IMG/VR virus record: IMGVR_UViG_3300044638_006750
Span: 1-64,000 of that record
DNA from: a virus
Direction: 5' to 3' (one strand)
DNA: 64,000 nt
Part shown: positions 41,277-49,623 of the stretch, one piece after another
Numbering within the stretch: the stretch's first letter is position 1
Layout: every line of letters starts with the position of its first letter
Made by a program: the position numbers and the translations under genes
Notes under the pieces: generated by a model
What the model was told of the DNA's origin: nothing
The model's input: the letters and a program-made list of their open reading frames with translations, nothing else
Database searches by the model: none

Positions 41277-41708
41277 TCAGGTGTCAATCGGATTTAAAAT
41301 CATATGCATTCCACCGTCAATAAAGCCAATTTTGCCATAAAAATCCACAAGATTAGGATTACAATTTAACTTAACCTTATAGCACTTATTCCTTTTTGCC
41401 ACCCGAATACAATGATCCACAATTTCTTTTCCGTATCCTTTTCCTCGTTGTGATGGATGAACGCCCACATCCTCAATATGACAACACAACTGATTATATC
41501 TTAACTTACATTCCATAATAGTTGAGGCCGTAGCCACAATATTATCTTCTACCAAACCCACCCACGTTAAAATATTGGTTGGTCTCGACTCTAAAGCAAA
41601 TTTAATACTTTCCTCATTAGATAGTGAGACCCCGCTATTATTTAGCGAGGCCACACATTCTAAATACTGAGAGATATTATCAGAAGGCTCTAATATTTTG
41701 ATATCCAT
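41277..41708 (-). CDS. GNAT-family N-acetyltransferase
   Basis: 143 aa. HIEDVGVHPSQRGKGYGKEI near residue 75 is the acetyl-CoA-binding motif A, and NPNLVDFYGKIGF the motif B region. ATG 41708 chosen; it overlaps the upstream secreted protein gene by 29 bases. With GlmS nearby, glucosamine-6-phosphate acetylation is possible but unproven. Confidence 0.85.
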   Translation of the reverse strand: MDIKILEPSDNISQYLECVASLNNSGVSLSNEESIKFALESRPTNILTWVGLVEDNIVATASTIMECKLRYNQLCCHIEDVGVHPSQRGKGYGKEIVDHCIRVAKRNKCYKVKLNCNPNLVDFYGKIGFIDGGMHMILNPIDT

Positions 41709-41994
41709 AGTTCCACATCGGATAATTTGGGATAACATTTACATAAGTTCTCTGACAACCAAAAATGCACCTTCTTTCCTGCACAACATAATTAACATAT
41801 GGAGGAGCAACATATAAAGGAGCAGCTACCACAGGATTATAATAGTAATAGGTTGTTACCGGTTGATAGACCGTACTATAGACTGGAGTTACAACTGTTT
41901 GAGGAACATAAGTAGTAACAGGCACAACAACCTGCTGACCATAAACAGAGCTACAACAAAACACTAATACTAAACTTAATAACAGATTCTTCAT
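41680..41994 (-). CDS. Secreted Val/Tyr/Pro-rich protein
   Basis: 104 aa. Signal peptide MKNLLLSLVLVFCCSSVYGQ, then repeating (V)VTPVYSTVYQPVTTYYYY-like units and a Cys pair RRCIFGC. Low-complexity beta/adhesive composition resembles planctomycete secreted proteins. AAAGGAATC before ATG 41994. Confidence 0.7.
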   Translation of the reverse strand: MKNLLLSLVLVFCCSSVYGQQVVVPVTTYVPQTVVTPVYSTVYQPVTTYYYYNPVVAAPLYVAPPYVNYVVQERRCIFGCQRTYVNVIPNYPMWNYGYQNIRAF

Positions 41995-42005
41995 AGAGAT
42001 TCCTT

Positions 42006-43832
42006 TCATTCTACGGTTACGCTTTTGGCTAAATTACGTGGTTTATCCACATTGCATCCTCTTAATACCGCACTATAATATGCAAATAATTGCAAAGGCA
42101 TAATAGATATTAAAGGAGATAGCGGATCAATAATTCTTGGAACTATAATATCATAGTCGGATACTGATGACTTGTCATTCCCAACAGTAATAATCTTTCC
42201 TTCTCTTGCCTTGATCTCCTGTATATTGCTATAAATTTTGTCATAATAATTTTTATGGTTAGAAATAACAATCACAGGCATATTCTTATCAATTAATGCT
42301 ATAGGCCCATGTTTCATTTCTGCCGCAGGATATCCCTCAGCATGAACATAGCTAATTTCTTTTAATTTTAACGCTCCTTCAAGAGCCACAGGAAAATTAT
42401 ATTGACGCCCTAAATATAAACAATTCTTTGATTTGACAAAACGCTTGGCTAATTGATTAATATAATTTCCATTCAAAGACTCTCTCATAATATCTGGCAA
42501 TGCTCGCAAATCATTCAATAGAGCTTTTCGATATTCTATATCTAATGATCTATTAGTTTTATTTTGTTCTATCCACAAACTCAGCATTAATAATGATACT
42601 ACCTGAGTTGTAAATGCTTTTGTGCTAGCCACACCAATTTCCATACCAGCTCTGAGAAATACCCCACAATCTGTAAGATGAACCATAGAAGAATTAGGAG
42701 TATTACAAATACCAATTACAAAAGCCCCCTTACTTTTAGCTAATTCTAAAGCGCTTATAGTATCAGCAGTTTCCCCACTTTGACTAATCCCAATAATCAC
42801 ATCATCCTGCATAATAAATGGTTTACGATATCTGAATTCACTAGCATATTCCACACTAACTTTAATATGACAAAATTCTTCAAGATAATACTTTGCTAAT
42901 AATCCAGCGTGCCAGCTAGTTCCACAACCTAATATGGTTATGTGTTTGGCATTGGCTAGTCTTTCTTCGTATCCTAAAAGTCCCCCAAGAACTATGCGAT
43001 ATCCATCAATTCGCCCACTAGTACAATCTTCTATGCAACGTGGTTGTTCGTATATTTCTTTTAACATAAAGTGATCAAACTCACCCTTCTCTAGATTGAA
43101 TAGTTGATAATGCAATTTTCGTATATTACAAGGAGACAAAATAGTACCATCCATATTCATTAATTCTATTTTATTAGATATCTTACAAATGGTATTGTCT
43201 TCTAAAACTATAATTTGATCACAATGCTCATGAATAGCAATTCCGTCAGAGGCCACAAAAAATTCATTTCCCTTTTCTCCCACAACCAATGGACTTCCCT
43301 TCTTTGCACAAACCAAAGTATCAGGAGTTGTACTATCTAATAAAACGATAGCATATGCCCCTGTGACTCTTTCAGAAGCTAGTTTAACAGCTTCGCACAG
43401 ATCTTTCGCCTCTTTAATTAAATAGTCATAAATTAAGTATAAAAATACCTCACTATCAGTATCACTCTTAAAATAATAACCCTTCTGCAAAAGTTCCTCT
43501 TTCAGAGTTAAATAGTTTTCAATAATACCATTATGAACAATACTTAAACGATTATCTTTAGTATTATGAGGATGAGCATTTCTTGAACATGGTTTTCCAT
43601 GAGTTGCCCAGCGTGTATGACCTATACCAATTCGTGCCGTGACACTATTTTCCTTAGTCACTATTCCTTCTAGATCAGCCACACAACCAGCCTGTTTATG
43701 GGTTTTTATCTGATGGAACAATATGTAACTAATACCGGCGCTATCATAGCCCCGATATTCTAGTTTTTTTAATCCTTCAAGCAAAAAGGGCAAGCATTTC
43801 TGCCCGCCCTTGTATGCGACGATCCCACACAT
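42006..43832 (-). CDS. glmS: Glutamine-fructose-6-phosphate aminotransferase
   Basis: 608 aa, full length. Mature N-terminus CGIVAYKG carries the Ntn glutaminase Cys; RWATHGKPC, HNGIIEN and SDTDSE follow. Two SIS domains follow: TILGCGTSWHAG and GISQSGETADT near 300-350, ASTKAFTTQ near 400, and the C-terminal ALKLKEISYVHAEGYPAAEMKHGP and the end PRNLAKSVTVE. Makes glucosamine-6-phosphate, entry to amino-sugar and cell-wall precursors. AAGGA before the ATG. Confidence 0.97.
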   Translation of the reverse strand: MCGIVAYKGGQKCLPFLLEGLKKLEYRGYDSAGISYILFHQIKTHKQAGCVADLEGIVTKENSVTARIGIGHTRWATHGKPCSRNAHPHNTKDNRLSIVHNGIIENYLTLKEELLQKGYYFKSDTDSEVFLYLIYDYLIKEAKDLCEAVKLASERVTGAYAIVLLDSTTPDTLVCAKKGSPLVVGEKGNEFFVASDGIAIHEHCDQIIVLEDNTICKISNKIELMNMDGTILSPCNIRKLHYQLFNLEKGEFDHFMLKEIYEQPRCIEDCTSGRIDGYRIVLGGLLGYEERLANAKHITILGCGTSWHAGLLAKYYLEEFCHIKVSVEYASEFRYRKPFIMQDDVIIGISQSGETADTISALELAKSKGAFVIGICNTPNSSMVHLTDCGVFLRAGMEIGVASTKAFTTQVVSLLMLSLWIEQNKTNRSLDIEYRKALLNDLRALPDIMRESLNGNYINQLAKRFVKSKNCLYLGRQYNFPVALEGALKLKEISYVHAEGYPAAEMKHGPIALIDKNMPVIVISNHKNYYDKIYSNIQEIKAREGKIITVGNDKSSVSDYDIIVPRIIDPLSPLISIMPLQLFAYYSAVLRGCNVDKPRNLAKSVTVE

Positions 43833-43845
43833 TCCTTGTGCCTAT

Positions 43846-44082
43846 TTAATTAGACGTTGGTTGAGCACTAGCATTTACCACACTAGCAGCCCTATTCTTC
43901 GGACGCCTACCCTTTGGTTTTTCAATATGCAGCTTTCGCCTTTGGCGTCTAACCATAGCAGTTGTAATATTTTGGCCACAAATTTGGCTTAGTTTAACGG
44001 CCAATTCGTCGTCACTATAAAGCTGCTGGTTGTTTTGAATAAATTCTAGATCCGTTTGGGTCCATTTCTTGTAGGTAGCCAT
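43846..44082 (-). CDS. Small helical DNA-binding protein
   Basis: 78 aa. KKWTQTDLEFIQNNQQLYSD with W at the first helix, then TTAMVRRQRRKLHIEKPKGR, resembles a Myb/SANT-like or HTH fold with a basic tail (GRRPKNRA). Located at the divergent promoter pair, so a transcription regulator is plausible. AAGGAG before ATG 44082. Confidence 0.65.
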   Translation of the reverse strand: MATYKKWTQTDLEFIQNNQQLYSDDELAVKLSQICGQNITTAMVRRQRRKLHIEKPKGRRPKNRAASVVNASAQPTSN

Positions 44083-44120
44083 ATTAAGTAATCTCCTTGT
44101 AAAAAATCCATCAAACCTAC

Positions 44121-44151
44121 AGTATAGTATCTTTTTGCTAATATTATGCAA
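44121..44151 (-). promoter_or_regulatory. Minus-strand promoter of the glmS unit
   Basis: TTGCAT (44151-44146), 16-base spacer, TACTAT (44129-44124) or the adjoining TATACT. Diverges from the plus-strand promoter 36 bases away. Confidence 0.6.
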
Positions 44152-44186
44152 GATGTTGGGTAAATTTTTATTTTTAAAGGTTCTTA

Positions 44187-44215
44187 TTGACAAAAAGTGT
44201 ACAAAAAAATATTAT
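44187..44215 (+). promoter_or_regulatory. Plus-strand promoter of the morphogenesis block
   Basis: TTGACA (44187-44192), 17 A/T-rich bases, TATTAT (44210-44215), 33 bases before the first ATG. Confidence 0.75.
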
Positions 44216-44247
44216 AGTCTATACTAACTACTGGAGAGGAAACTCTT

Positions 44248-44424
44248 ATGAGCAATTTTGACGATATTAAAATAGTACCATCAGTTCTTGATGTTAAAGC
44301 TTTTGCTACAGAAGATGGCATTGTCACCCAGGAAGAACTACAACTAGAAGAAGGAAAAAGTATAGCAGAGCTTTTACAAGATGAAGAAAAAAAGAAAAGC
44401 GAGCAAAACGAACCTACCGAATAA
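44248..44424 (+). CDS. Acidic small protein (58 aa)
   Basis: MSNFDDIKIVPSVLDVKAFA..., acidic, charged C-terminus. GGAGAGG eight bases before the ATG. First gene of the plus operon and 44-base overlap with the sigma-like gene. Confidence 0.75.
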   Translation: MSNFDDIKIVPSVLDVKAFATEDGIVTQEELQLEEGKSIAELLQDEEKKKSEQNEPTE

Positions 44425-45013
44425 TGTTACCGAAGAAGAATTTCTAAGAGTACTTGATAACATTAGTAAACGATTAGGCCATAAATTTAAATTCGGCTAT
44501 CATAGCTACGAGGATATGTATCAGCAGGCAGCCATCTTTGCCCTAGAAGGATTGGAGAAATATGACCAAAAAAGACCTTTGGAAAACTTCCTGTGGACTC
44601 ACGTTAGAAATCGTTTATTCAACTATAAAAGGGATAATTATAAAAGACCAGATAAACCATGTTTAACCTGTCCTTTTTATGACAAACATTTCCAGAACTC
44701 CAATAACCAATGTACAGAATTTGCCAACCAGATGGACTGTGAGCTTTATAAGAAGTGGTATAATAGAAATGATAGTAAAAAGAACATTATGAAACCCACA
44801 ACCATAGAAGACCAATCATTGCTTCGTAATAAAGACAATGAAGACTTCCAGTACATAATGGGCAATAAAGAACTGATCCAAAAACTAGAAGAACACCTAC
44901 AAGGCGAGTATAGGGAAATTTATTTACGTTTGAAGCATGGAACAAAGGTTCATAAGGCCGATATTAAAAAATTACAGAAATATATACAGGAAATAATAGC
45001 CGACTATGAATAA
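44381..45013 (+). CDS. Sigma-like transcription factor
   Basis: 210 aa. HSYEDMYQQAAIFALEGLEK followed by YDQKRPLENFLWTHVRNRLFNYKRD reproduces sigma70 region 2 (DL.Q.A..AL..A...FD..R...F..Y....V.NRL). An inserted Cys cluster (CLTCPFYD, later C) follows. The C-terminal helix part (EYREIYLRLKHGTKVHKADI) would be region 4-like. Analogous to T4 gp55, likely directs late transcription; no -10 consensus for it was identified. Confidence 0.75.
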   Translation: MKKKRKASKTNLPNNVTEEEFLRVLDNISKRLGHKFKFGYHSYEDMYQQAAIFALEGLEKYDQKRPLENFLWTHVRNRLFNYKRDNYKRPDKPCLTCPFYDKHFQNSNNQCTEFANQMDCELYKKWYNRNDSKKNIMKPTTIEDQSLLRNKDNEDFQYIMGNKELIQKLEEHLQGEYREIYLRLKHGTKVHKADIKKLQKYIQEIIADYE

Positions 45014-45809
45014 AAAACGTGGACAGCTATCATTAGATGAAGAAAAGTTTATAAGAGAAAATGTATCCTCTTTATCTATAGAAACCATAGCGGATCAGCT
45101 AAATCGTAGTACAGCTCCAATCAAACGCTATATTGAAGAACAAAAGCTATTCGTATCGCCGGACGAAAAAAGAGACGACGAAACTCTTAGATATAAGCTG
45201 CGATCAAAAACCTTTTGGGAGGAGATACAGCGTCAATTTGACGAATCTAGCGGGGAATTAAAGTATTTCGAGGATACATGGATAGGTCTTATAAAACAGT
45301 TCAGAGAAGACGTTTTACCGGCAGAAGAACTACAAATCAAACAATTTATAACTATCGATATTTTGATTAATCGTAGCATGAAAGAACGTAAACGTCATAT
45401 TACGGATACCGAAAAACTACAAAAACTGGTGGATGATGAATATGCTAAACCAGAAGATCAAAGAGATATTCCAAAACTGGCCAACCTTGAGACACAACTT
45501 GGGTTTGCCCGCAACAGTATCGCTAATTATACTAATGAATATACCAAGCTGCTTAATGAACAGCAAAAGATTAGCAAAGATCTTAAGGCAACTCGTGAAC
45601 AACGAATCAAAAGAGTAGAAGACGGCAAAAGTAGCTGGGTAGGATTAATACGAATGCTAGAAGAAGAAGAAATCCGAGAAAAAGAAGGACGCCAGATGGA
45701 GATTTTGGCTCTAGCAACAGAAAAAGCCAAACAAAAGATGTTTGAGCTACATCAGTATAACGATGGATCCTTGGATAAACCCTTTTTAACACCGGAGAGT
45801 GTGGACTAA
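45006..45809 (+). CDS. Putative small terminase / DNA-binding coiled-coil protein
   Basis: 267 aa. N-terminal helix-turn-helix (SLSIETIADQLNRSTAPIKR), then long acidic/basic coiled-coil helices. Length, order and position upstream of the large terminase fit a small terminase subunit, but the sequence is not diagnostic. Eight-base overlap with the previous gene. Confidence 0.55.
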   Translation: MNKKRGQLSLDEEKFIRENVSSLSIETIADQLNRSTAPIKRYIEEQKLFVSPDEKRDDETLRYKLRSKTFWEEIQRQFDESSGELKYFEDTWIGLIKQFREDVLPAEELQIKQFITIDILINRSMKERKRHITDTEKLQKLVDDEYAKPEDQRDIPKLANLETQLGFARNSIANYTNEYTKLLNEQQKISKDLKATREQRIKRVEDGKSSWVGLIRMLEEEEIREKEGRQMEILALATEKAKQKMFELHQYNDGSLDKPFLTPESVD

Positions 45810-45810
45810 T

Positions 45811-46824
45811 ATGAAAACTCAGAAACACAATCATATAGCTATGGTAACAGGAGTTACTGGTCAAGACGGATCATATTTATCTGAATGGTTATTATCTAAA
45901 GGATATACTGTAATTGGATTATACAGACGAAGCAGCTCTAATAACTTTCATAGACTAAATAATATAATCCATAACCCTAATTTTCAACTAGAAGAATTCG
46001 ACCTCACGGATCCATCAGACGTATCTCAAAGCATAAACAGATTTCAACCAGAAGAGTTCTATAATTTAGCTGCTCAAAGTCATGTAGCCACCAGCTTTAA
46101 GCAACCTAGTACAACAATGGAAATCAATGCCACAGGAGTCATAAATATCCTGGAAGCTATCAGAAATTATTCCTCTGCTACAAAATTCTATCAGGCTAGT
46201 ACTAGTGAAATGTTCGGTAGAAATGTATCTGTAAATTATGCTACAAATGAAACATATCAAAACGAAAATACTGAACTTTTACCACAAAGTCCATACGGAG
46301 TATCCAAAGTAGCTGCTCATAGAATGGTACAAATTTATAGAGAAGGCTACGGAATATTTGGTTGTTCAGGTATTTTATTCAATCATGAAAGTCCTCGTCG
46401 TGGAGAAAATTTTGTTACTCGTAAAATTACTAAATATATTGGTAAATTAATTAATAACATTAATAGTGAAGGCTCTTTAAAACTAGGAAATATTAATATT
46501 CATAGAGACTGGGGACATGCCAAGGATTATGTAAGAGCAATGTGGATGATGATGCAGCATGATGTTCCTGATGACTATGTTATAGCTACGGGTGAAACCA
46601 GAACAGTATTAGATTTTCTTAAAGCTGCTTTTAATCATGTAAATCTAGACTACAAAGAATATGTAGAAATAGATCCATCTTTGTATAGGCCAGCAGAAGT
46701 TGAATATTTAAAGGGTTTGCCAGACAAGGCCAAAGATGTATTGGGATGGGAACCAGAAATATCATTTGATGAATTAGTAGTAGATATGGTAGAGTCCGAT
46801 ATTAAAAGTTATAGCTATGTATAG
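45811..46824 (+). CDS. gmd: GDP-mannose 4,6-dehydratase-like epimerase/dehydratase
   Basis: 337 aa. Rossmann start AMVTGVTGQDGSYLSEWLLS (GxxGxxGxxL type), YNLAAQSHV, STSEMFG, QSPYGVSK with the catalytic Tyr/Lys and NHESPRRGENFV are characteristic of GMD. Converts GDP-mannose to a 4-keto-6-deoxy sugar, a precursor of fucose, rhamnose or perosamine. Start ATG at 45811 preferred over GTG 12 bases earlier. Confidence 0.92.
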   Translation: MKTQKHNHIAMVTGVTGQDGSYLSEWLLSKGYTVIGLYRRSSSNNFHRLNNIIHNPNFQLEEFDLTDPSDVSQSINRFQPEEFYNLAAQSHVATSFKQPSTTMEINATGVINILEAIRNYSSATKFYQASTSEMFGRNVSVNYATNETYQNENTELLPQSPYGVSKVAAHRMVQIYREGYGIFGCSGILFNHESPRRGENFVTRKITKYIGKLINNINSEGSLKLGNINIHRDWGHAKDYVRAMWMMMQHDVPDDYVIATGETRTVLDFLKAAFNHVNLDYKEYVEIDPSLYRPAEVEYLKGLPDKAKDVLGWEPEISFDELVVDMVESDIKSYSYV

Positions 46825-47083
46825 AAATTTTGAAGATCCAATTTATAAGAAATGGAGAAAAGACGTTTATAAAAGGGATCATTTTACTTGCCAATGGCCA
46901 GGATGTGTTAACAATAAGAAGTTAAATGCTCATCATATTAAAACATGGGCTAATTTTCCAGGGTTAAGATATGATGTTAATAACGGTATTACGCTATGTA
47001 AACAGCATCACAAAATGATACAAGGAATGGAAGATTCTTACGAAGCTGTATTTTTACGAATCATACAACAGAAAAAAATATGA
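46817..47083 (+). CDS. HNH endonuclease
   Basis: 88 aa. RDHFTCQWPGC, LNAHHIKTWANF, GITLCKQHHKMI: complete HNH (His-Me) motif with two zinc Cys pairs. Phage HNH proteins near the terminase often take part in packaging; an independent homing role is also possible. Confidence 0.88.
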   Translation: MYRNFEDPIYKKWRKDVYKRDHFTCQWPGCVNNKKLNAHHIKTWANFPGLRYDVNNGITLCKQHHKMIQGMEDSYEAVFLRIIQQKKI

Positions 47084-47559
47084 TAGATTATAACAATATA
47101 AAAATTATCGTTGATACACGAGAACAGCAACCGTGGGATTTTCCTAGACACGAAGTAGCATCCAGAAAGTTAGATACTGGAGATTACTCAATGGAGGGTT
47201 TTGAGCACTTGTTATGTATTGAACGTAAAAAAAGCGTAAGTGAAATAGCTAATAATATCACAGAAAAAAGATTTAAAGATGTTATTAACAGGATGACAAC
47301 TTATAAATATCCCTTCATACTTTTAGAGTTCGATCTAGAGGATGTGTTGCAGTATCCAATAGGCTCCAATGTTCCCAAAAAAATGTGGGATAAACTAAAA
47401 ATTTCACCAGCATTTATTTTAAAGCATCTAACAGAATTACAGGTTTATTTTAATATTAAGGTTTTATTTTGTGGATGTCCATCTAATGCAGAAAAAATGG
47501 CTATCGCTATCATGAGAAGAGTTTATGAGCTTGAAGGCAAGTCAGAAAAAGATATTTGA
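47080..47559 (+). CDS. ERCC4/XPF-type nuclease
   Basis: 159 aa. IIVDTREQQPW at the N-terminus, KLDTGDYS, LLCIERKKSVSEIANNI: matches the ERKxxxD/GDY signature of ERCC4 nucleases, without the HhH2 tail. Probably a structure-specific DNA nuclease. Four-base overlap with the HNH gene. Confidence 0.85.
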   Translation: MIDYNNIKIIVDTREQQPWDFPRHEVASRKLDTGDYSMEGFEHLLCIERKKSVSEIANNITEKRFKDVINRMTTYKYPFILLEFDLEDVLQYPIGSNVPKKMWDKLKISPAFILKHLTELQVYFNIKVLFCGCPSNAEKMAIAIMRRVYELEGKSEKDI

Positions 47560-49567
47560 AGATGCTTGGCTAGGACTTGGCGATTTATCGCTACTGTCTT
47601 TAAGTTCAAACAATCCGATGATACACAGATCAGAAAAGGATATAGAAAATCCGGATCTGCATTTGTTAAGACTATTGCGAGATCCAAAATACATAGGATC
47701 TACATGCAATCTTTTATTTAATATAGAATTACATCCTATTCAAGTTTTAATTTTGCAAGAATTTTGGACACGAGCATTTCCTATGTATATTGCTAGTCGT
47801 GGTTGGGGTAAGTCGTTTCTTTTGGCTTTATATTCTTTATTACGATGTACTTTTTATCCTGGTACAAAAATAGTTATTGTGGGCGCAGCTTTTAGACAGA
47901 GTAAGATTATATTTGAATACATGGAAACTATGTGGCGCAATAGTCCAATTTTAAGAAGTATATACAATGGCAATGATGATGGACCACGCCGTGACGTTGA
48001 TAGATGTACTATTCGCTTGGGCGACAGCTGGACTATTGCTGTTCCTATGGGCGATGGGAGTAAAATCAGAGGTCTTAGAGCGCATATCATTATTGCAGAC
48101 GAATTTGCATCTATTAGCCCCGACATCTATGAAACTGTAGTATCAGGCTTCGCTGCTGTTTCTGCTAGTCCGATCCAAAACGTAAAGGAACAAGCTAAAA
48201 AAGCCGCTATGATTGAGGCAGGATTATGGAATGAGGAACTAGAAATACTTAATGACAAAATGGGTAATCAAGCAATCATATCTGGTACTGCTGATTATTC
48301 CTTTAAACATTTCGCCCAATATTGGAATAGATATAAAGCTATTATAGAAAGTAAAGGCAATATTCAAAAACTAGAAGAAATTTTTAAGGGTGAAGTTCCT
48401 AGTAATTTTAATTGGAAAGATTATTCTATTATTCGTATTCCATATGAATTAATACCGAAAGGTTTCATGGATGATAAACAGGTTAGTAGAGCTAAAGCTA
48501 CTATTCATACCGGTATATATAACATGGAGTATGGAGCTTGTTTTACAGCTGATAGTGATGGATTCTTCAAGAGAAGCCTTATAGAAAGTTGTGTTGTTAA
48601 TGATACTAAACCAATAATTATCAATTCAAATCCTATAGTTTTCGACGCAGTGATACATGGTAATTCTTCTAGACAGTATATTTATGGTGTTGATCCAGCA
48701 TCCGAACAAGATAATTTTAGTATCGTAATTCTTGAAGTTTATCAAGATCATGCTCGTGTTGTATATTGTTGGACAACCAATCGCAATAATTTTAAAGAAA
48801 GACAAAAAACAGGATTAGTTAAAGAATATGATTTCTATGGTTTTTGTGCCAGAAAAATACGCAATCTTATGAAGATTTTTCCATGCTCTCGTATTGGTAT
48901 GGATGCTCAGGGTGGTGGTGTCGCTATTGAAGAAGCTTTACACGATCCTTCTAAGCTAGAAGAAGGAGAAACATTAATTTGGCCAGCTATTAACTATGAT
49001 AAGAGCAGAGATACAGATTCACAACCGGGACAACATCTAATAGAATTAGTACAGTTCGCCAAGGCGGACTGGACAAGCCAAGCTAATCACGGATTAAGAA
49101 AAGACTTAGAAGACAAAACATTATTATTCCCAAGATTTGATGGATTAACATTAGGTTTGGCATTAGACGCAGAAGGTAAAGATATTATGACTACTGATTT
49201 GACCCATAATATTTATGATAGTTTAAGCGAATGCATACTAGAAATAGAAGAACTTAAAAACGAATTGACTACTATAGTGATGACACAAACAAGCACCGGA
49301 CCAAACGCTAGAGACAGATGGGATACTCCAGAAGTTAAACTACCAAACGGTAAAAAGGGTAGACTCAGAAAAGATAGATATAGTTCTCTTGTGATAGCCA
49401 ATATGTTGGCCAGACAATCCAGAATATCACTAGCTCCGATAGAATATGATCTCATAGGAGATAATCGCAGAAATGTTGTCAATCAAACAGGAGCTTTATA
49501 CAAAGGACCAGAATGGTTTACTTCAGCAGTAAACGATGATATATATAAGGGAATCTATAGAGAATAG
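47525..49567 (+). CDS. terL: Terminase large subunit
   Basis: 680 aa. Walker A ASRGWGKSF near 90, Walker B IIIADEFAS near 185, nuclease GVDPASEQDNFSIVI near 385, IGMDAQGGG near 460. The N-terminal ATPase powers DNA translocation, the C-terminal RNase H-like domain cuts DNA. Overlaps the previous gene by 35 bases. Confidence 0.95.
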   Translation: MSLKASQKKIFEDAWLGLGDLSLLSLSSNNPMIHRSEKDIENPDLHLLRLLRDPKYIGSTCNLLFNIELHPIQVLILQEFWTRAFPMYIASRGWGKSFLLALYSLLRCTFYPGTKIVIVGAAFRQSKIIFEYMETMWRNSPILRSIYNGNDDGPRRDVDRCTIRLGDSWTIAVPMGDGSKIRGLRAHIIIADEFASISPDIYETVVSGFAAVSASPIQNVKEQAKKAAMIEAGLWNEELEILNDKMGNQAIISGTADYSFKHFAQYWNRYKAIIESKGNIQKLEEIFKGEVPSNFNWKDYSIIRIPYELIPKGFMDDKQVSRAKATIHTGIYNMEYGACFTADSDGFFKRSLIESCVVNDTKPIIINSNPIVFDAVIHGNSSRQYIYGVDPASEQDNFSIVILEVYQDHARVVYCWTTNRNNFKERQKTGLVKEYDFYGFCARKIRNLMKIFPCSRIGMDAQGGGVAIEEALHDPSKLEEGETLIWPAINYDKSRDTDSQPGQHLIELVQFAKADWTSQANHGLRKDLEDKTLLFPRFDGLTLGLALDAEGKDIMTTDLTHNIYDSLSECILEIEELKNELTTIVMTQTSTGPNARDRWDTPEVKLPNGKKGRLRKDRYSSLVIANMLARQSRISLAPIEYDLIGDNRRNVVNQTGALYKGPEWFTSAVNDDIYKGIYRE

Positions 49568-49623
49568 GTGTATTTACTAAGTAATCCGATTACAATAATA
49601 TTACAATGGCATTATAAATTAAT

